A stretch of 64,000 nucleotides of DNA. Origin: an uncultured Eggerthellaceae bacterium (lineage in GTDB: Bacteria; Actinomycetota; Coriobacteriia; Coriobacteriales; Eggerthellaceae). The DNA is taken from NCBI GenBank assembly GCA_934670115.1, contig CAKUOV010000003.1, positions 1 to 64,000 on the forward strand. Direction: 5' to 3'. The position numbers and the translations under genes are program-made. Shown here one piece after another: positions 1-8,404 of the stretch; position 1 is the first letter of the stretch; the number at the start of each line of letters is the position of its first letter. The notes below the pieces were generated by a model. It saw nothing but the letters and a program-made list of their open reading frames with translations. It ran no database searches and was not told where the DNA came from.

Positions 1-914
1 CCTTGTTGCGCGTCCACCAGCAACGGCGTGCGCGTGAGCATGATCACGTTATTTTGCAGCGGGCCGGGCAAAACCAGCTTGCCCGAAAGCGCGTTGGCAA
101 GCGACGTAAACCACCAGGAAATGTCATCGAACAGCGTGGCGGTGAACACTTTCTTGCCGTCTTCGATAAGCGCGATTTGCGAACGATCGCTTGAGAAACG
201 GTAATGGCTCGTGCCTGTTAAGTTACCAATGCTGTAGGTTACCGTTTTCGCCTGCGTGTCAATCGTATATTCGTAGACAGCATCTTCAGAAATGCCTATC
301 GTATCGGGACCAATGGGGACAGCAACTTCGGTGTCGTAGATGTACCACGTTCCCTGAATGTCCTGTGCGTCGTCGTGAACCCACCAGCGGTCAACAGCCA
401 GCGCAACGCAAGCAACAACAAACGCCGCAAAAACGCCAATTGCCACCGACAGCGCAATACGCGCAGGTGAACGCGGCTTTTTCGCGCGCTTCGAAGGAGA
501 AGCACCCGCTCGGCCAGAACGCGATGAGCCAGAAGCCCTTCGTCGCGATCCGTGCGGCTCTTGCTCGTCGGATGCCTCTTCGCGCTCTGCGCGCGCGGGG
601 ACCTTAGCGGTCTTCCGTGTTGCAACGCGCCTGTTCGCAGCCGATTTTCGCGCCGAAGGACGCGGCGCACCTGCGCCCGCAGCGCTGGGTATCACGGGGC
701 GCTCAGCCCCTGAGACGCTGGAGTTGACTCCTTCCCGCGCGTCGCCTGCGCTTTCGCCAGCGCCATCCAACGCAGTGTCCGAAACAGGTCGAGCCGACCC
801 CCCTGTGCGGGAAGTCGGCCCTTCCTTGCCGTTTTTTACGTTTTCCTTTGACGCAAACTCCACCGGCTTCGCAGCACGAGCCGGCGAATCCTTCAACGAA
901 CGACGCGTTGGCAC
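1..914 (-). CDS. Single-pass membrane protein with long basic disordered N-terminus (partial, runs off left edge)
   Basis: The reading frame is open from a GTG at 912-914 to the left edge, so the C-terminus is missing. An AGAAGG ribosome binding site lies 9 nt before the GTG. The first ~150 residues are rich in Arg, Ala, Ser, Gly and Pro and look disordered and cytoplasmic. A hydrophobic segment follows (around ARIALSVAIGVFAAFVVACV) and then a polar, presumably extracellular domain with motifs such as GTWYIYDTEVAVPIG and FDDISWWF. The gene starts 33 nt after the serS stop on the same strand and is probably co-transcribed with it. I do not recognise the extracellular domain, so function is unknown. 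Tail plus one helix plus exported domain suggests a cell-envelope protein. Confidence 0.7.
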   Translation of the reverse strand, partial: MPTRRSLKDSPARAAKPVEFASKENVKNGKEGPTSRTGGSARPVSDTALDGAGESAGDAREGVNSSVSGAERPVIPSAAGAGAPRPSARKSAANRRVATRKTAKVPARAEREEASDEQEPHGSRRRASGSSRSGRAGASPSKRAKKPRSPARIALSVAIGVFAAFVVACVALAVDRWWVHDDAQDIQGTWYIYDTEVAVPIGPDTIGISEDAVYEYTIDTQAKTVTYSIGNLTGTSHYRFSSDRSQIALIEDGKKVFTATLFDDISWWFTSLANALSGKLVLPGPLQNNVIMLTRTPLLVDAQQ

Positions 915-947
915 AACCAGTTACCTTCTGTCTGATCAGCGATTTCG

Positions 948-2231
948 CTAGTCCTGCTTGCCAATGATGGTCGCCCCACCCATGTAGGGAACCAAAACAT
1001 CGGGAACGGTGATGGTGCCGTCTTCGTTCTGATAATTCTCCACGATTGCCGCCATGGTGCGTCCTACCGCAAGGCCGGAGCCGTTCAGCGTGTGAACGAA
1101 ACGCGTGCCCTTGAAGTTCTCAGGGTCGCGATAGCGGATGTTAGCGCGACGTGCCTGGAAGTCCCAGCAGTCAGAGCAAGAGGAGATTTCCTTGTACGCG
1201 TTGTAGCACGGCAGCCAAACCTCCAGGTCGTAGGTCTTGCAGCTGGAAAATCCAATGTCGCCCGTGCACAGGCTGATCACGCGGTACGGCAGCTTGAGCT
1301 GCTGAAGAATGTACTCGGCGTCGTTGACCATGGACTCCAGATCGTCCTGAGATTCCTCGGGCTTGGAGAATTTCACCATTTCCACCTTGCTGAACTGGTG
1401 CACGCGGATAATGCCGCGCGTGTCGCGACCAGCAGCGCCCGCCTCGGAGCGGAAGCAGGGCGTGAATGCGCAGTACTTCAGCGGCAACTTGCTTGCATCC
1501 AGCACCTCATCGCGATGCAGGTTCGTCAGCTGCACTTCGGCAGTGGGGATCAGATACATGCCATCGGTGGTCTTGAACAGGTCTTCCTCGAACTTAGGAA
1601 GCTGCGCGGTACCGGTAAGCGTCTCCGCGTTCGCAACAGCAGGAACCCACCATTCCTTCATGCCGCGGCTCGTGTGCGTATCGGCCATGAAGTTGATCAG
1701 CGCGCGCTCCAAACGAGCACCCTGCCCGCCCAGCACGTAGAAACGGCTGCCCGCAAGCTTAACGCCACGCTCGAAGTCCATAATGCCCAGCTCGGGGCCA
1801 AGGTCCCAGTGAGCCTTTGCCTCAAAGTCGAACTCACGCGGCGTGCCCCAACGACGAACCTCGGGGTTGTCATTTTCATCCTTGCCAATTGGCGTGGTGG
1901 GATGCGGCATGTTCGGCGTGCTCATCAGGATTTCCTTCAGGCCCGCATCGGCAGCAGCGCGACGCGCGGTTGCTTCGGAAAGCTGCTCGTTGATCTGCGT
2001 CACTTGCGCCTTGATCTCCTCGGCTTCGTCCTTCTTGCCCTGACCCATGAGCTTGCCGATTTCCTTGGAAAGAGCATTGCGCTTGGCCTGCAGGGACTCT
2101 TCTTCAGCGATTGCGGCGCGGCGCTCGTCATCAAGCTGCGAGAAGCGTGCTGAGTCGAATGAGCTGTTACGGTTCTTCATGGCTTCCTCTACCGCGCTCA
2201 AATTCTCACGCACAAACTTGATGTCTAACAT
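948..2231 (-). CDS. serS: Seryl-tRNA synthetase
   Basis: Charges tRNA-Ser with serine in the cytoplasm. The 427-residue product has the usual length. It begins MLDIKFVRENL, has the helical tRNA-binding arm (about residues 25-110, charged and coiled-coil-like), and then the class II catalytic core. Motif 2 is FRSEAGAAGRDTRGIIRVHQF and motif 3 is GSGLAVGRTMAAIVENYQ. The ATG at 2231 was chosen over an upstream in-frame start because AAGGAG sits 6 nt before it and the homology starts there. A TATACT -10 box lies ~85 nt upstream. The truncated membrane protein gene follows 33 nt downstream. No T-box motif was seen in the leader. Confidence 0.97.
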   Translation of the reverse strand: MLDIKFVRENLSAVEEAMKNRNSSFDSARFSQLDDERRAAIAEEESLQAKRNALSKEIGKLMGQGKKDEAEEIKAQVTQINEQLSEATARRAAADAGLKEILMSTPNMPHPTTPIGKDENDNPEVRRWGTPREFDFEAKAHWDLGPELGIMDFERGVKLAGSRFYVLGGQGARLERALINFMADTHTSRGMKEWWVPAVANAETLTGTAQLPKFEEDLFKTTDGMYLIPTAEVQLTNLHRDEVLDASKLPLKYCAFTPCFRSEAGAAGRDTRGIIRVHQFSKVEMVKFSKPEESQDDLESMVNDAEYILQQLKLPYRVISLCTGDIGFSSCKTYDLEVWLPCYNAYKEISSCSDCWDFQARRANIRYRDPENFKGTRFVHTLNGSGLAVGRTMAAIVENYQNEDGTITVPDVLVPYMGGATIIGKQD

Positions 2232-2315
2232 GATTGCTCCTTCTTCGTTGTTTCTCGACACGTTGCGATTTGGACTCGCTGATTCGGTTTTCCGTGCCGT
2301 TTTGTATAAATCTGT

Positions 2316-2345
2316 AGTATAGCGCAGCTGATAGCATGCAGATTC
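2316..2345 (-). promoter_or_regulatory. Probable serS promoter
   Basis: On the minus strand a TATACT -10 hexamer (2316-2321) is preceded by an 18-nt spacer and a weak GAATCT -35-like hexamer (2340-2345). It lies 85 nt upstream of the serS start. Only the -10 is convincing. Confidence 0.5.
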
Positions 2346-2465
2346 ACGTATTTAAAAAGATGAAAAGAAAGCCGCAATTCACGCGGAAGGAAGCTCAGGA
2401 AGAGAAGCCGCAGTAGCACAAGCGCAGCCATGTTGCGAAATTCGTCCGACCCCGCCAGACGCAAA

Positions 2466-2498
2466 TTGTTGACAAAAGGTGGGGTAATTTGTCAACAA
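2466..2498. repeat. 33-bp palindromic repeat, copy 1
   Basis: A perfect 11-bp inverted repeat, TTGTTGACAAA / TTTGTCAACAA, flanks the 11-nt loop AGGTGGGGTAA. A second copy with one base change is at 13779-13811. This copy lies between the M20 peptidase stop and the serS promoter. It could be a regulator site or a small mobile palindrome. Confidence 0.8.
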
Positions 2499-2525
2499 CG
2501 CGGCACGAGCCAAGCGCTCGCCTTG

Positions 2526-4046
2526 CTATTGCTTATCCAGCGCCAAAATAGCGCGGAGGTAAATCAGAATAGCTTGCTTGAGATGCTCGATGTTTACCGC
2601 CTCGTTCACTTCATGCCCGCTGCCTACACCGGCAGGAAGCACCTGATCCCGCTGGCGACCTGGTCCAAAGCCCAACGCCCCCGGAATCCAACGAGCATGC
2701 GTGGCACCACCCATAGCATACGGTTCCAAAGACGTACCAAGCTCCTCATTCACCAAGTTGGTAAGCAGATCGACTCGCTCATCGTTGGGATCACAAACGC
2801 GAGCGGCGCTCGCGCTATCAAGGAAGAACTCGTAGCCCAACCCTTCGAAGGCACCCGAAAGCCTGCCAACCATCCAATCTTCACCCACCACGCCGGGATA
2901 ACGCACATTCAGAGTGACGCGCAGTTTCCCCTGTTCATACGCAGCAGCAACAGGAACCACCGTGGTATCGCCCAGAAAGTCATCGTGAAGCGCAACGCCC
3001 AAACCGCTTCCATCGTATTCATCCACAGCCTTCGCAAGCGACTGAAAAGCAGCACGCGTCTGCATATGCAAGGAGTCATCCTGACCAAGAGCCTGCGCCA
3101 AAAGAACGAAGGCGTTAACCGATCCTTCGGGGAACCCCGCATGAGCAGATACCCCCGTGGCCTTGTACAACGAACCCTGCTGCGAAACGGAAACCGACAC
3201 TCCTTCTACCTTGGAAGCCTTTCGCGCGCTGCGCTCGCATCCCTGCACGTCCCGCATGTCCCACGCAGCACCGTCACCGCAGGCATTGCCGCAAGTACCT
3301 TGGTGCGCATGGTCCAGCATGCTGTCCCGCTCCTGGCTCTTCCCCACCTGCGCCCACGCATGAGCAGGCACAACGTTATGAGCCTCGCACGCTTCAAGGC
3401 TTACCAAGGCAGGGTCGTCCAAGCGCTTGACAACCGTTATCTGAAGAATGCCTTTTTCCGCCACGCAAACGGGAAACGGGCAATCGGAAACCAAGTTGAT
3501 CTGGGGCAGTGGCTCGTGCTCCACCAGCCATTTCACATCTTCCATATTTGTTTCTTCGTCGAAGCCGCCAAAAAGCACCACATCGTGATTCAAGCGAACA
3601 TCGTGCTCTTGCAAAAAACGCAGCGCAAAAAGCACGCTGGCAAAAGGTCCCTTGTTGTCCGTACTGCCGCGTCCGAAAATCCAGCCATCCTGCACATACG
3701 GCTCGAAAGGGGGTTTTCGCCACCCCTCTTCGCTTGCGGGGACCACATCAAGATGCGAGTAGAACGCCATACGGGGACGCTCGCAGGCCCCCAACGATAA
3801 TTGGGCATATTTCGCGGAAATAGCATAGTAAGAATGGTTTTCCCAGGTCAAGCCGTAGCGTTCCACCATAGCCTGCGTGGCATTCGCTAAGTGGGCACAT
3901 GCCTGGCCAAAAGGATGCTCGGATCCCTTTAGGGGAACGGCGCCCACGCTGGGGTAGCTCACCAACTCTTTCACGAAAGAAACAAGCTCGTTTTCATGAG
4001 CGACAACCCATGCCTGGGCAATCGGTTTTAACTGCTCCCAATCCAT
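2526..4046 (-). CDS. M20 family metallopeptidase (PepV/Sapep-like dipeptidase)
   Basis: Predicted cytoplasmic zinc dipeptidase or related M20 hydrolase, 506 residues. The metal-binding framework is visible: YSHLDVVPA (His98, Asp100), GRGSTDNKGP (Asp130, the bridging ligand), FDEETNMED (catalytic Glu164 with Glu165), SDCPFPVCVAEKG (Asp188) and a C-terminal GGATHARW His. A lid/dimerisation domain with the STDNKG-type context sits in the middle. The length suits the PepV branch rather than the ~400-residue ArgE/DapE branch. It is the last gene of a leftward set containing a MetNIQ importer, so use of imported sulfur peptides is a reasonable but untested idea. The gap to the upstream reductase gene is 91 nt. 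Confidence 0.88.
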   Translation of the reverse strand: MDWEQLKPIAQAWVVAHENELVSFVKELVSYPSVGAVPLKGSEHPFGQACAHLANATQAMVERYGLTWENHSYYAISAKYAQLSLGACERPRMAFYSHLDVVPASEEGWRKPPFEPYVQDGWIFGRGSTDNKGPFASVLFALRFLQEHDVRLNHDVVLFGGFDEETNMEDVKWLVEHEPLPQINLVSDCPFPVCVAEKGILQITVVKRLDDPALVSLEACEAHNVVPAHAWAQVGKSQERDSMLDHAHQGTCGNACGDGAAWDMRDVQGCERSARKASKVEGVSVSVSQQGSLYKATGVSAHAGFPEGSVNAFVLLAQALGQDDSLHMQTRAAFQSLAKAVDEYDGSGLGVALHDDFLGDTTVVPVAAAYEQGKLRVTLNVRYPGVVGEDWMVGRLSGAFEGLGYEFFLDSASAARVCDPNDERVDLLTNLVNEELGTSLEPYAMGGATHARWIPGALGFGPGRQRDQVLPAGVGSGHEVNEAVNIEHLKQAILIYLRAILALDKQ

Positions 4047-4137
4047 GCCCTTTCATGCTCCTTCTTACGCAAGGCGGCGAAGAATCAACTCCCTCGCCGC
4101 CATTTCAATTCGAAAAATCCGCCGCCGCGAATGTGTC

Positions 4138-5169
4138 TTAAGCGGGCAGATTATCAACCGTCGTCAGAAGCTCATCTGCCCTACGGTCGATTTCTGCCAG
4201 TACATCGCTGGAAAGCGTTGTGTCCGCGCCACGCACAATGCTCTGAATGTGCTTTTCGCGGCGAATTCCCACAATGGGATTCACTCCCTTGTTCACGCTA
4301 TAGGCAATAGCAAGCTCCGAAAGAGAAAGCCCCAACGGAAAAGCAACTTCTGTCTCCAAAGCCCGCGCAGCATCCACCGCATAATCCAACGCGGGCTGCT
4401 TCCAAATATTGCCCGGCGCATTGGATCCCGAGTTATTGCGTGCTTCGTCGCTTGCCAAGTCGTGGCCTTTTTTAATCGACCCGCCGAACAGGCCTTTTTC
4501 CAACACTGAATACCCGTGCAGGTGAAGACCCTTCTCGCGTGCGAAATCGAACAGCTCGTTGTCCGCGCCATGATCGAACATGCTGTAACGGCGCTGAACT
4601 GTATCGATACTGCCCAGCTCAAGATACTTTTGCACATGATGAATCTGAGCATTCGAAGCGCCGATTGCCTTGATATATCCCTGTTTCTTGAAATCGTTGA
4701 GCACTTCGATAGTTTCCTCGATGGGGGTATCAAAGGGCGGGCAAGCCGGATTGTGGGTATAATAAACGTCAATATAATCGGTACCTAAGCGCTTCAAACT
4801 GTTTTCCAGCTCGATTTTTAAAGTACGGGCGCTCAAATTCCTTTTTACGTCCTTCCCTTCCCAGGTAAAGCGATAGCTGCCCTCATCGTCGTCCCACCAC
4901 AAACCGCACTTGGTAGAAATGACCACTTTGTCGCGGCGACCTTTGATGGCGCGACCGATCACTTCCTCGCTGTGGCCGAAACCGTACACGGGAGCGGTAT
5001 CGATAAAGTTAATACCCGCATCAAGCGCGGCGTGGATAGCACGAATGGATTCGTTGTCATCGGTGTCGGGATAACGGAAGCCGCCGCCAATGCCCATGGC
5101 TCCAAATGTTATATTCGAAGCAAAAATTCCGCTGTTGCCAATCTTGATTTGCGAAGGCACAAGGACCAC
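4138..5169 (-). CDS. Aldo/keto reductase
   Basis: Predicted NAD(P)H-dependent oxidoreductase with a TIM-barrel fold, 343 residues. The catalytic tetrad is visible: Asp57 and Tyr62 in NFIDTAPVYGFGHSEE, Lys87 in ISTKCG and His139 in DYIDVYYTHNP. The NADP-site region GVNPIVGIRREKHI lies near the C-terminus. The start is a GTG, 3 nt after the stop of the tautomerase-like gene, so the two are translationally linked. A second GTG three codons later could also be used. The substrate is unknown. Confidence 0.9.
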   Translation of the reverse strand: MVLVPSQIKIGNSGIFASNITFGAMGIGGGFRYPDTDDNESIRAIHAALDAGINFIDTAPVYGFGHSEEVIGRAIKGRRDKVVISTKCGLWWDDDEGSYRFTWEGKDVKRNLSARTLKIELENSLKRLGTDYIDVYYTHNPACPPFDTPIEETIEVLNDFKKQGYIKAIGASNAQIHHVQKYLELGSIDTVQRRYSMFDHGADNELFDFAREKGLHLHGYSVLEKGLFGGSIKKGHDLASDEARNNSGSNAPGNIWKQPALDYAVDAARALETEVAFPLGLSLSELAIAYSVNKGVNPIVGIRREKHIQSIVRGADTTLSSDVLAEIDRRADELLTTVDNLPA

Positions 5170-5172
5170 CCC

Positions 5173-5574
5173 CTAAACGCGTGCGGCGGCCTGAGCAGCC
5201 TCTTGCGCGTTGATAGCGTAAGAATCAGCACGCAAAACGCCATTGACGCCCACATTATTCTCGTCGTGAATCTTAATAATGACCACGTTGATTACTTCAC
5301 CAGCGCCGAAGAAATCGTCCACCGCCGCGTTGATGTTTGCAATAAGCTGGCGCTTCTGAGGAACCGTTTTATCGGGAGCGGTATATACGAAAAAAGTGAT
5401 TTCGGGCTTTGCTTTAGCGGTGACATACGCGTTGTCAAGCTGCTGATAATGAATGGATTTCAATGCAGCAGGCAATCCCAAGCCGTTCGTTACAGCATTG
5501 CCGATCTTCTCAATAAATTCAGCGGCGCGCTCGGCAGGTACCGGGGCGTTTCCAATTGCAATTACCGTTGCCAT
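5173..5574 (-). CDS. Tautomerase superfamily-like protein
   Basis: A 133-residue protein that looks like two 4-oxalocrotonate tautomerase-type beta-alpha-beta units. The C-terminal half, with KRQLIANINAAVDDFFG then EVINVVIIKIHDENNVGVNG, is the more recognisable. Family members use an N-terminal Pro (after Met removal) as general base. Here the start is Met-Ala-Thr-Val, so Pro1 is absent and ordinary tautomerase chemistry is doubtful. The ATG at 5574 has AAGGAG 7 nt upstream; the longer in-frame extension is not needed. It is coupled to the downstream aldo/keto reductase. The superfamily assignment is moderate. Confidence 0.7.
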   Translation of the reverse strand: MATVIAIGNAPVPAERAAEFIEKIGNAVTNGLGLPAALKSIHYQQLDNAYVTAKAKPEITFFVYTAPDKTVPQKRQLIANINAAVDDFFGAGEVINVVIIKIHDENNVGVNGVLRADSYAINAQEAAQAAARV

Positions 5575-5747
5575 AATGTTCTCCTTACTAATTAATTTTT
5601 CTCGTTTTGTTGTATTTTTGCTCAAAGCAAGCGCTCACGTTTTCGTTCGAAGCGGTCGCTTGCGTTGTTGCTTGAATCCGTCGTTCATGGTTATTGCCAA
5701 CGTTTCCAGTTGCTCTTGCCAACAACCATTACCGCTTGTCAAAAGGG

Positions 5748-6650
5748 TTATTCGTATTTTTCCAGGTATACATTGGGAATCTTAGCACCATCGTAAGTTG
5801 CCTCAACAAAGTCACCGAAGTCGGCAGCCTGGAAGGCGGCGTATACATCCTGCAACCACTGGGGGTTCTCGTTTGCCACAGCGCTGGTAACAACCAACCC
5901 GGTGCCACCCGTAGTCGCGTAAACATCCTTCGTTTCGCTAGCCAAAGCATCGGATGCCTTCACGTTGGGATCGTTCATCTGGTACACCGTAATAGAAGGG
6001 GCAACCATGAACTCAACATCGGGGAATGCGCCAACGCGAGAACGAGGATCCACTTCGATAATCTCTACGTTTTTGGGGTTTTCTGCAATGTCATACAAGG
6101 TGGGCGACTGCGCGCCGTTTAGCTTAATAAGCCCCGCCTTTTCAAGAAGCTGCAGTTCGCGAGCTTGATTGGCAGCATCGTTGGCAACCAATCCCTTGGA
6201 TCCTTCGGGAATCTCGTCTATGCTCTTAGCGGTTTGGGCAACCACGATATCGCGCGTGTAGATAACGCCTTCTTGATAATACTGAAGATCGGTGCCACGT
6301 GCTTCATTCCAAGAATCCAGGTAAGGAATATTTTGGAAGTAGTTCATGCTCACACTGCCATCCAGGGTGGCCTCGTTGATAGCGTTGTTGTCGGAAAACA
6401 CCTGCGACTGAATGGTGTATTTATCTTTCAGCTGCTGAGCAACATAGAGCACATCAGGTTCCTCGCGCGCCAAGCATGCAATGATGATGGGGTTGGGGGC
6501 AGCCGAAGCGCTTGCAGAGGCAGATGCGCCAGCGCTTGCCGATGTGCCAGAGGAGCTCCCCGAGCAAGCGGTCAGCCCCGCAAAGGAAAACAGAGCCGCA
6601 CCAACTCCGATTTTGAAAAAGCCTCTTCGAGTGATAATCGATTCTTTCAT
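5748..6650 (-). CDS. metQ: MetQ/NlpA-type substrate-binding lipoprotein
   Basis: Extracellular, lipid-anchored substrate-binding protein of a methionine-type ABC importer, 300 residues. The N-terminus TRRGFFKIG carries twin arginines at 8-9, then a hydrophobic stretch and the lipobox LTAC with Cys29, so Tat export followed by lipidation is likely. A Ser/Ala/Gly linker (30-50) precedes the NlpA fold, seen in the SVSMNYFQNIPYLDSWN and NDAANQARELQLLEKAGLI regions. Encoded with permease and ATPase genes. The substrate may be methionine or another sulfur amino acid; sequence alone does not decide. Confidence 0.9.
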   Translation of the reverse strand: MKESIITRRGFFKIGVGAALFSFAGLTACSGSSSGTSASAGASASASASAAPNPIIIACLAREEPDVLYVAQQLKDKYTIQSQVFSDNNAINEATLDGSVSMNYFQNIPYLDSWNEARGTDLQYYQEGVIYTRDIVVAQTAKSIDEIPEGSKGLVANDAANQARELQLLEKAGLIKLNGAQSPTLYDIAENPKNVEIIEVDPRSRVGAFPDVEFMVAPSITVYQMNDPNVKASDALASETKDVYATTGGTGLVVTSAVANENPQWLQDVYAAFQAADFGDFVEATYDGAKIPNVYLEKYE

Positions 6651-6721
6651 TTTACAATCCTTTCTTACGGATGATTATCTAAAGCTGTGACCTGCGAAAA
6701 GCGCAGAAGACAAGAGCGTGT

Positions 6722-7381
6722 TTACTTGATTTTTCGATAAATGAAGTTACCCACGTTCTGAATAATCATGACCAACACCACCAGAATCAAAACCGTCGAA
6801 TACATAATGGCGTCATTGAAGTTTTGGTAGCCGTACGTCAACGCGATAGCTCCCAGACCACCGGCACCAACCACGCCTGCCATGGCCGAGCAGCCCAAAA
6901 TAGAAACCGTAGCAAGCGTGATTTGGGAAACAATAGAGGGAACAGATTCCCCCACAATCACGCTAAGCACAATGCGCCAGGTAGGGGCACCAAAGCTGCG
7001 AGCGGCCTCGATAAGACCAGGATTCACTTCGCGAAAAGAACTCTCCAGCAAACGGGCAACCAAAGGCGCACATGCAACGGACATGCTGAAAATGGCCGCC
7101 TTGGCACCAATAACCGTACCGAAGATCAAACGCGTTACCGGCATAAGGGTGATCATCAGAATAATGAACGGCACTGAACGAAGCACGTTGATGACAAAAT
7201 CCAAAATGCCATAGATCACTCGCTGAGGCTTCAGACCATTCGGAGACGCAAGAATAAGCACCAAAGAAAGAACGAATCCGATAACAACCGAAAAGACAAA
7301 GCCCAAGAGCAGCATTTCAAAGGTCTGGCCAATACCCGGCACAATAATGCGCCAGATAATGGTGTCAAGAGAAAATCCCAT
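6722..7381 (-). CDS. metI: MetI-type ABC transporter permease
   Basis: Membrane permease of the MetNIQ-type importer, 219 residues with about five hydrophobic helices. The EAA-loop region (LIEAARSFGAPTWRI) that contacts the ATPase is present, as is the conserved end GGLGAIALTYGYQ. It lies 6 nt downstream of metN, showing co-transcription, and 71 nt upstream of metQ. Confidence 0.92.
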   Translation of the reverse strand: MGFSLDTIIWRIIVPGIGQTFEMLLLGFVFSVVIGFVLSLVLILASPNGLKPQRVIYGILDFVINVLRSVPFIILMITLMPVTRLIFGTVIGAKAAIFSMSVACAPLVARLLESSFREVNPGLIEAARSFGAPTWRIVLSVIVGESVPSIVSQITLATVSILGCSAMAGVVGAGGLGAIALTYGYQNFNDAIMYSTVLILVVLVMIIQNVGNFIYRKIK

Positions 7382-7387
7382 GGATTA

Positions 7388-8380
7388 TCACGCCCCCATC
7401 TCTTCAGAAGCATCTTTTTCATTGCTGATTTCAAACCATTCGATATTGCTAGCGCGCAAGAACTTCTCCAAAACGCAAGCGTTTTCCAAAGAAGCGCTAA
7501 TCCTAAAACTACCTGCAGTTTTGCCGCGATAGGAATCAAGACCGCCCCATACCACACGGAAAGGAACGCCCGTCTCCAAGGCAACCTGGGACAAAACGCT
7601 TTCGCTACCCTTCTGCTGGACAATGTCAAAAACGCGCTCTTGGGGGTCTATCTCTTGCTTTCCATCAAGGCCAATAACGTTTTTCAGAGCCTCGGGGTGG
7701 CGCAGGAACAAATCTTCAACGCTGCCCTTATACGTAAGCTTTCCATGATCAAGAATGGCGGCTGCATCGCAAACTTCCTTCACCACGCTCATAGCATGCG
7801 TTACCACCACAATGGTGACTCCCAGCTTTCGGTTGATCTTGCTCAAAAGCTCCAAGATGGAACGGGAGATATTGGGGTCCAAAGCACTGGTTGCCTCGTC
7901 GCACAACAGCACGCTTGGATTCATGGTCAATGCGCGGGCGATAGCAACGCGTTGCTTTTGGCCACCCGAAAGTTCCCGGGGACGAGACTGCGCCTTGTCG
8001 GCCAAGCCCACCAACGCAAGCAGCTCCAAAACGCGCGCTTGCTGCCGGTCTTTAGGAACGCCGTGGCATTTCATGGGGAAAGCCACGTTCTCGAAAACGG
8101 TCTTGCGCTCCAACAGACTGAAATGTTGGAAAATCATACCCACGTTTTTGCGAAATGCATTCAGGCCCTGCTCATTCAGAGACGCAATATCAACACCGTT
8201 GACCAAAAGCTCGCCAGAATCAAACGTTTCCAAGCCATTGATGCAGCGTAGAAGCGTTGACTTACCCGCGCCCGACACTCCTACCAGGCCATATATCTGA
8301 CCATCTTGAATATCAATACTAATGCCCTTGAGCACTTCGGTGGCGCCGAAAGACTTTCGAAGGTTCTTTATCTCAATCAT
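7388..8380 (-). CDS. metN: MetN-type ABC transporter ATPase
   Basis: ATP-hydrolysing subunit of the importer, 330 residues. Walker A GVSGAGKST is at 34-42, signature LSGGQKQR at 137-144 and Walker B LLCDEATSALD at 158-168, followed by the H-loop (VVVTHAMSVV). Residues ~245-330 form a C-terminal NIL-type regulatory domain as in E. coli MetN, where methionine binding inhibits transport. The ATG at 8380 is preferred over a TTG five codons upstream because GGCGGGG lies just before it and the family begins MIEIKNL. It lies 24 nt after the methyltransferase-like gene. Confidence 0.93.
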   Translation of the reverse strand: MIEIKNLRKSFGATEVLKGISIDIQDGQIYGLVGVSGAGKSTLLRCINGLETFDSGELLVNGVDIASLNEQGLNAFRKNVGMIFQHFSLLERKTVFENVAFPMKCHGVPKDRQQARVLELLALVGLADKAQSRPRELSGGQKQRVAIARALTMNPSVLLCDEATSALDPNISRSILELLSKINRKLGVTIVVVTHAMSVVKEVCDAAAILDHGKLTYKGSVEDLFLRHPEALKNVIGLDGKQEIDPQERVFDIVQQKGSESVLSQVALETGVPFRVVWGGLDSYRGKTAGSFRISASLENACVLEKFLRASNIEWFEISNEKDASEEMGA

Positions 8381-8404
8381 GAGTTTCCCCGCCAACCATA
8401 ACCG

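Noticed and set aside
1092..2153. Long plus-strand frame opposite serS
   Set aside because: Antisense shadow of a clearly conserved gene; composition and lack of a ribosome binding site do not support it.
2430..3800. 456-codon plus-strand frame opposite the M20 peptidase
   Set aside because: Shadow of the metallopeptidase, which has intact motifs.
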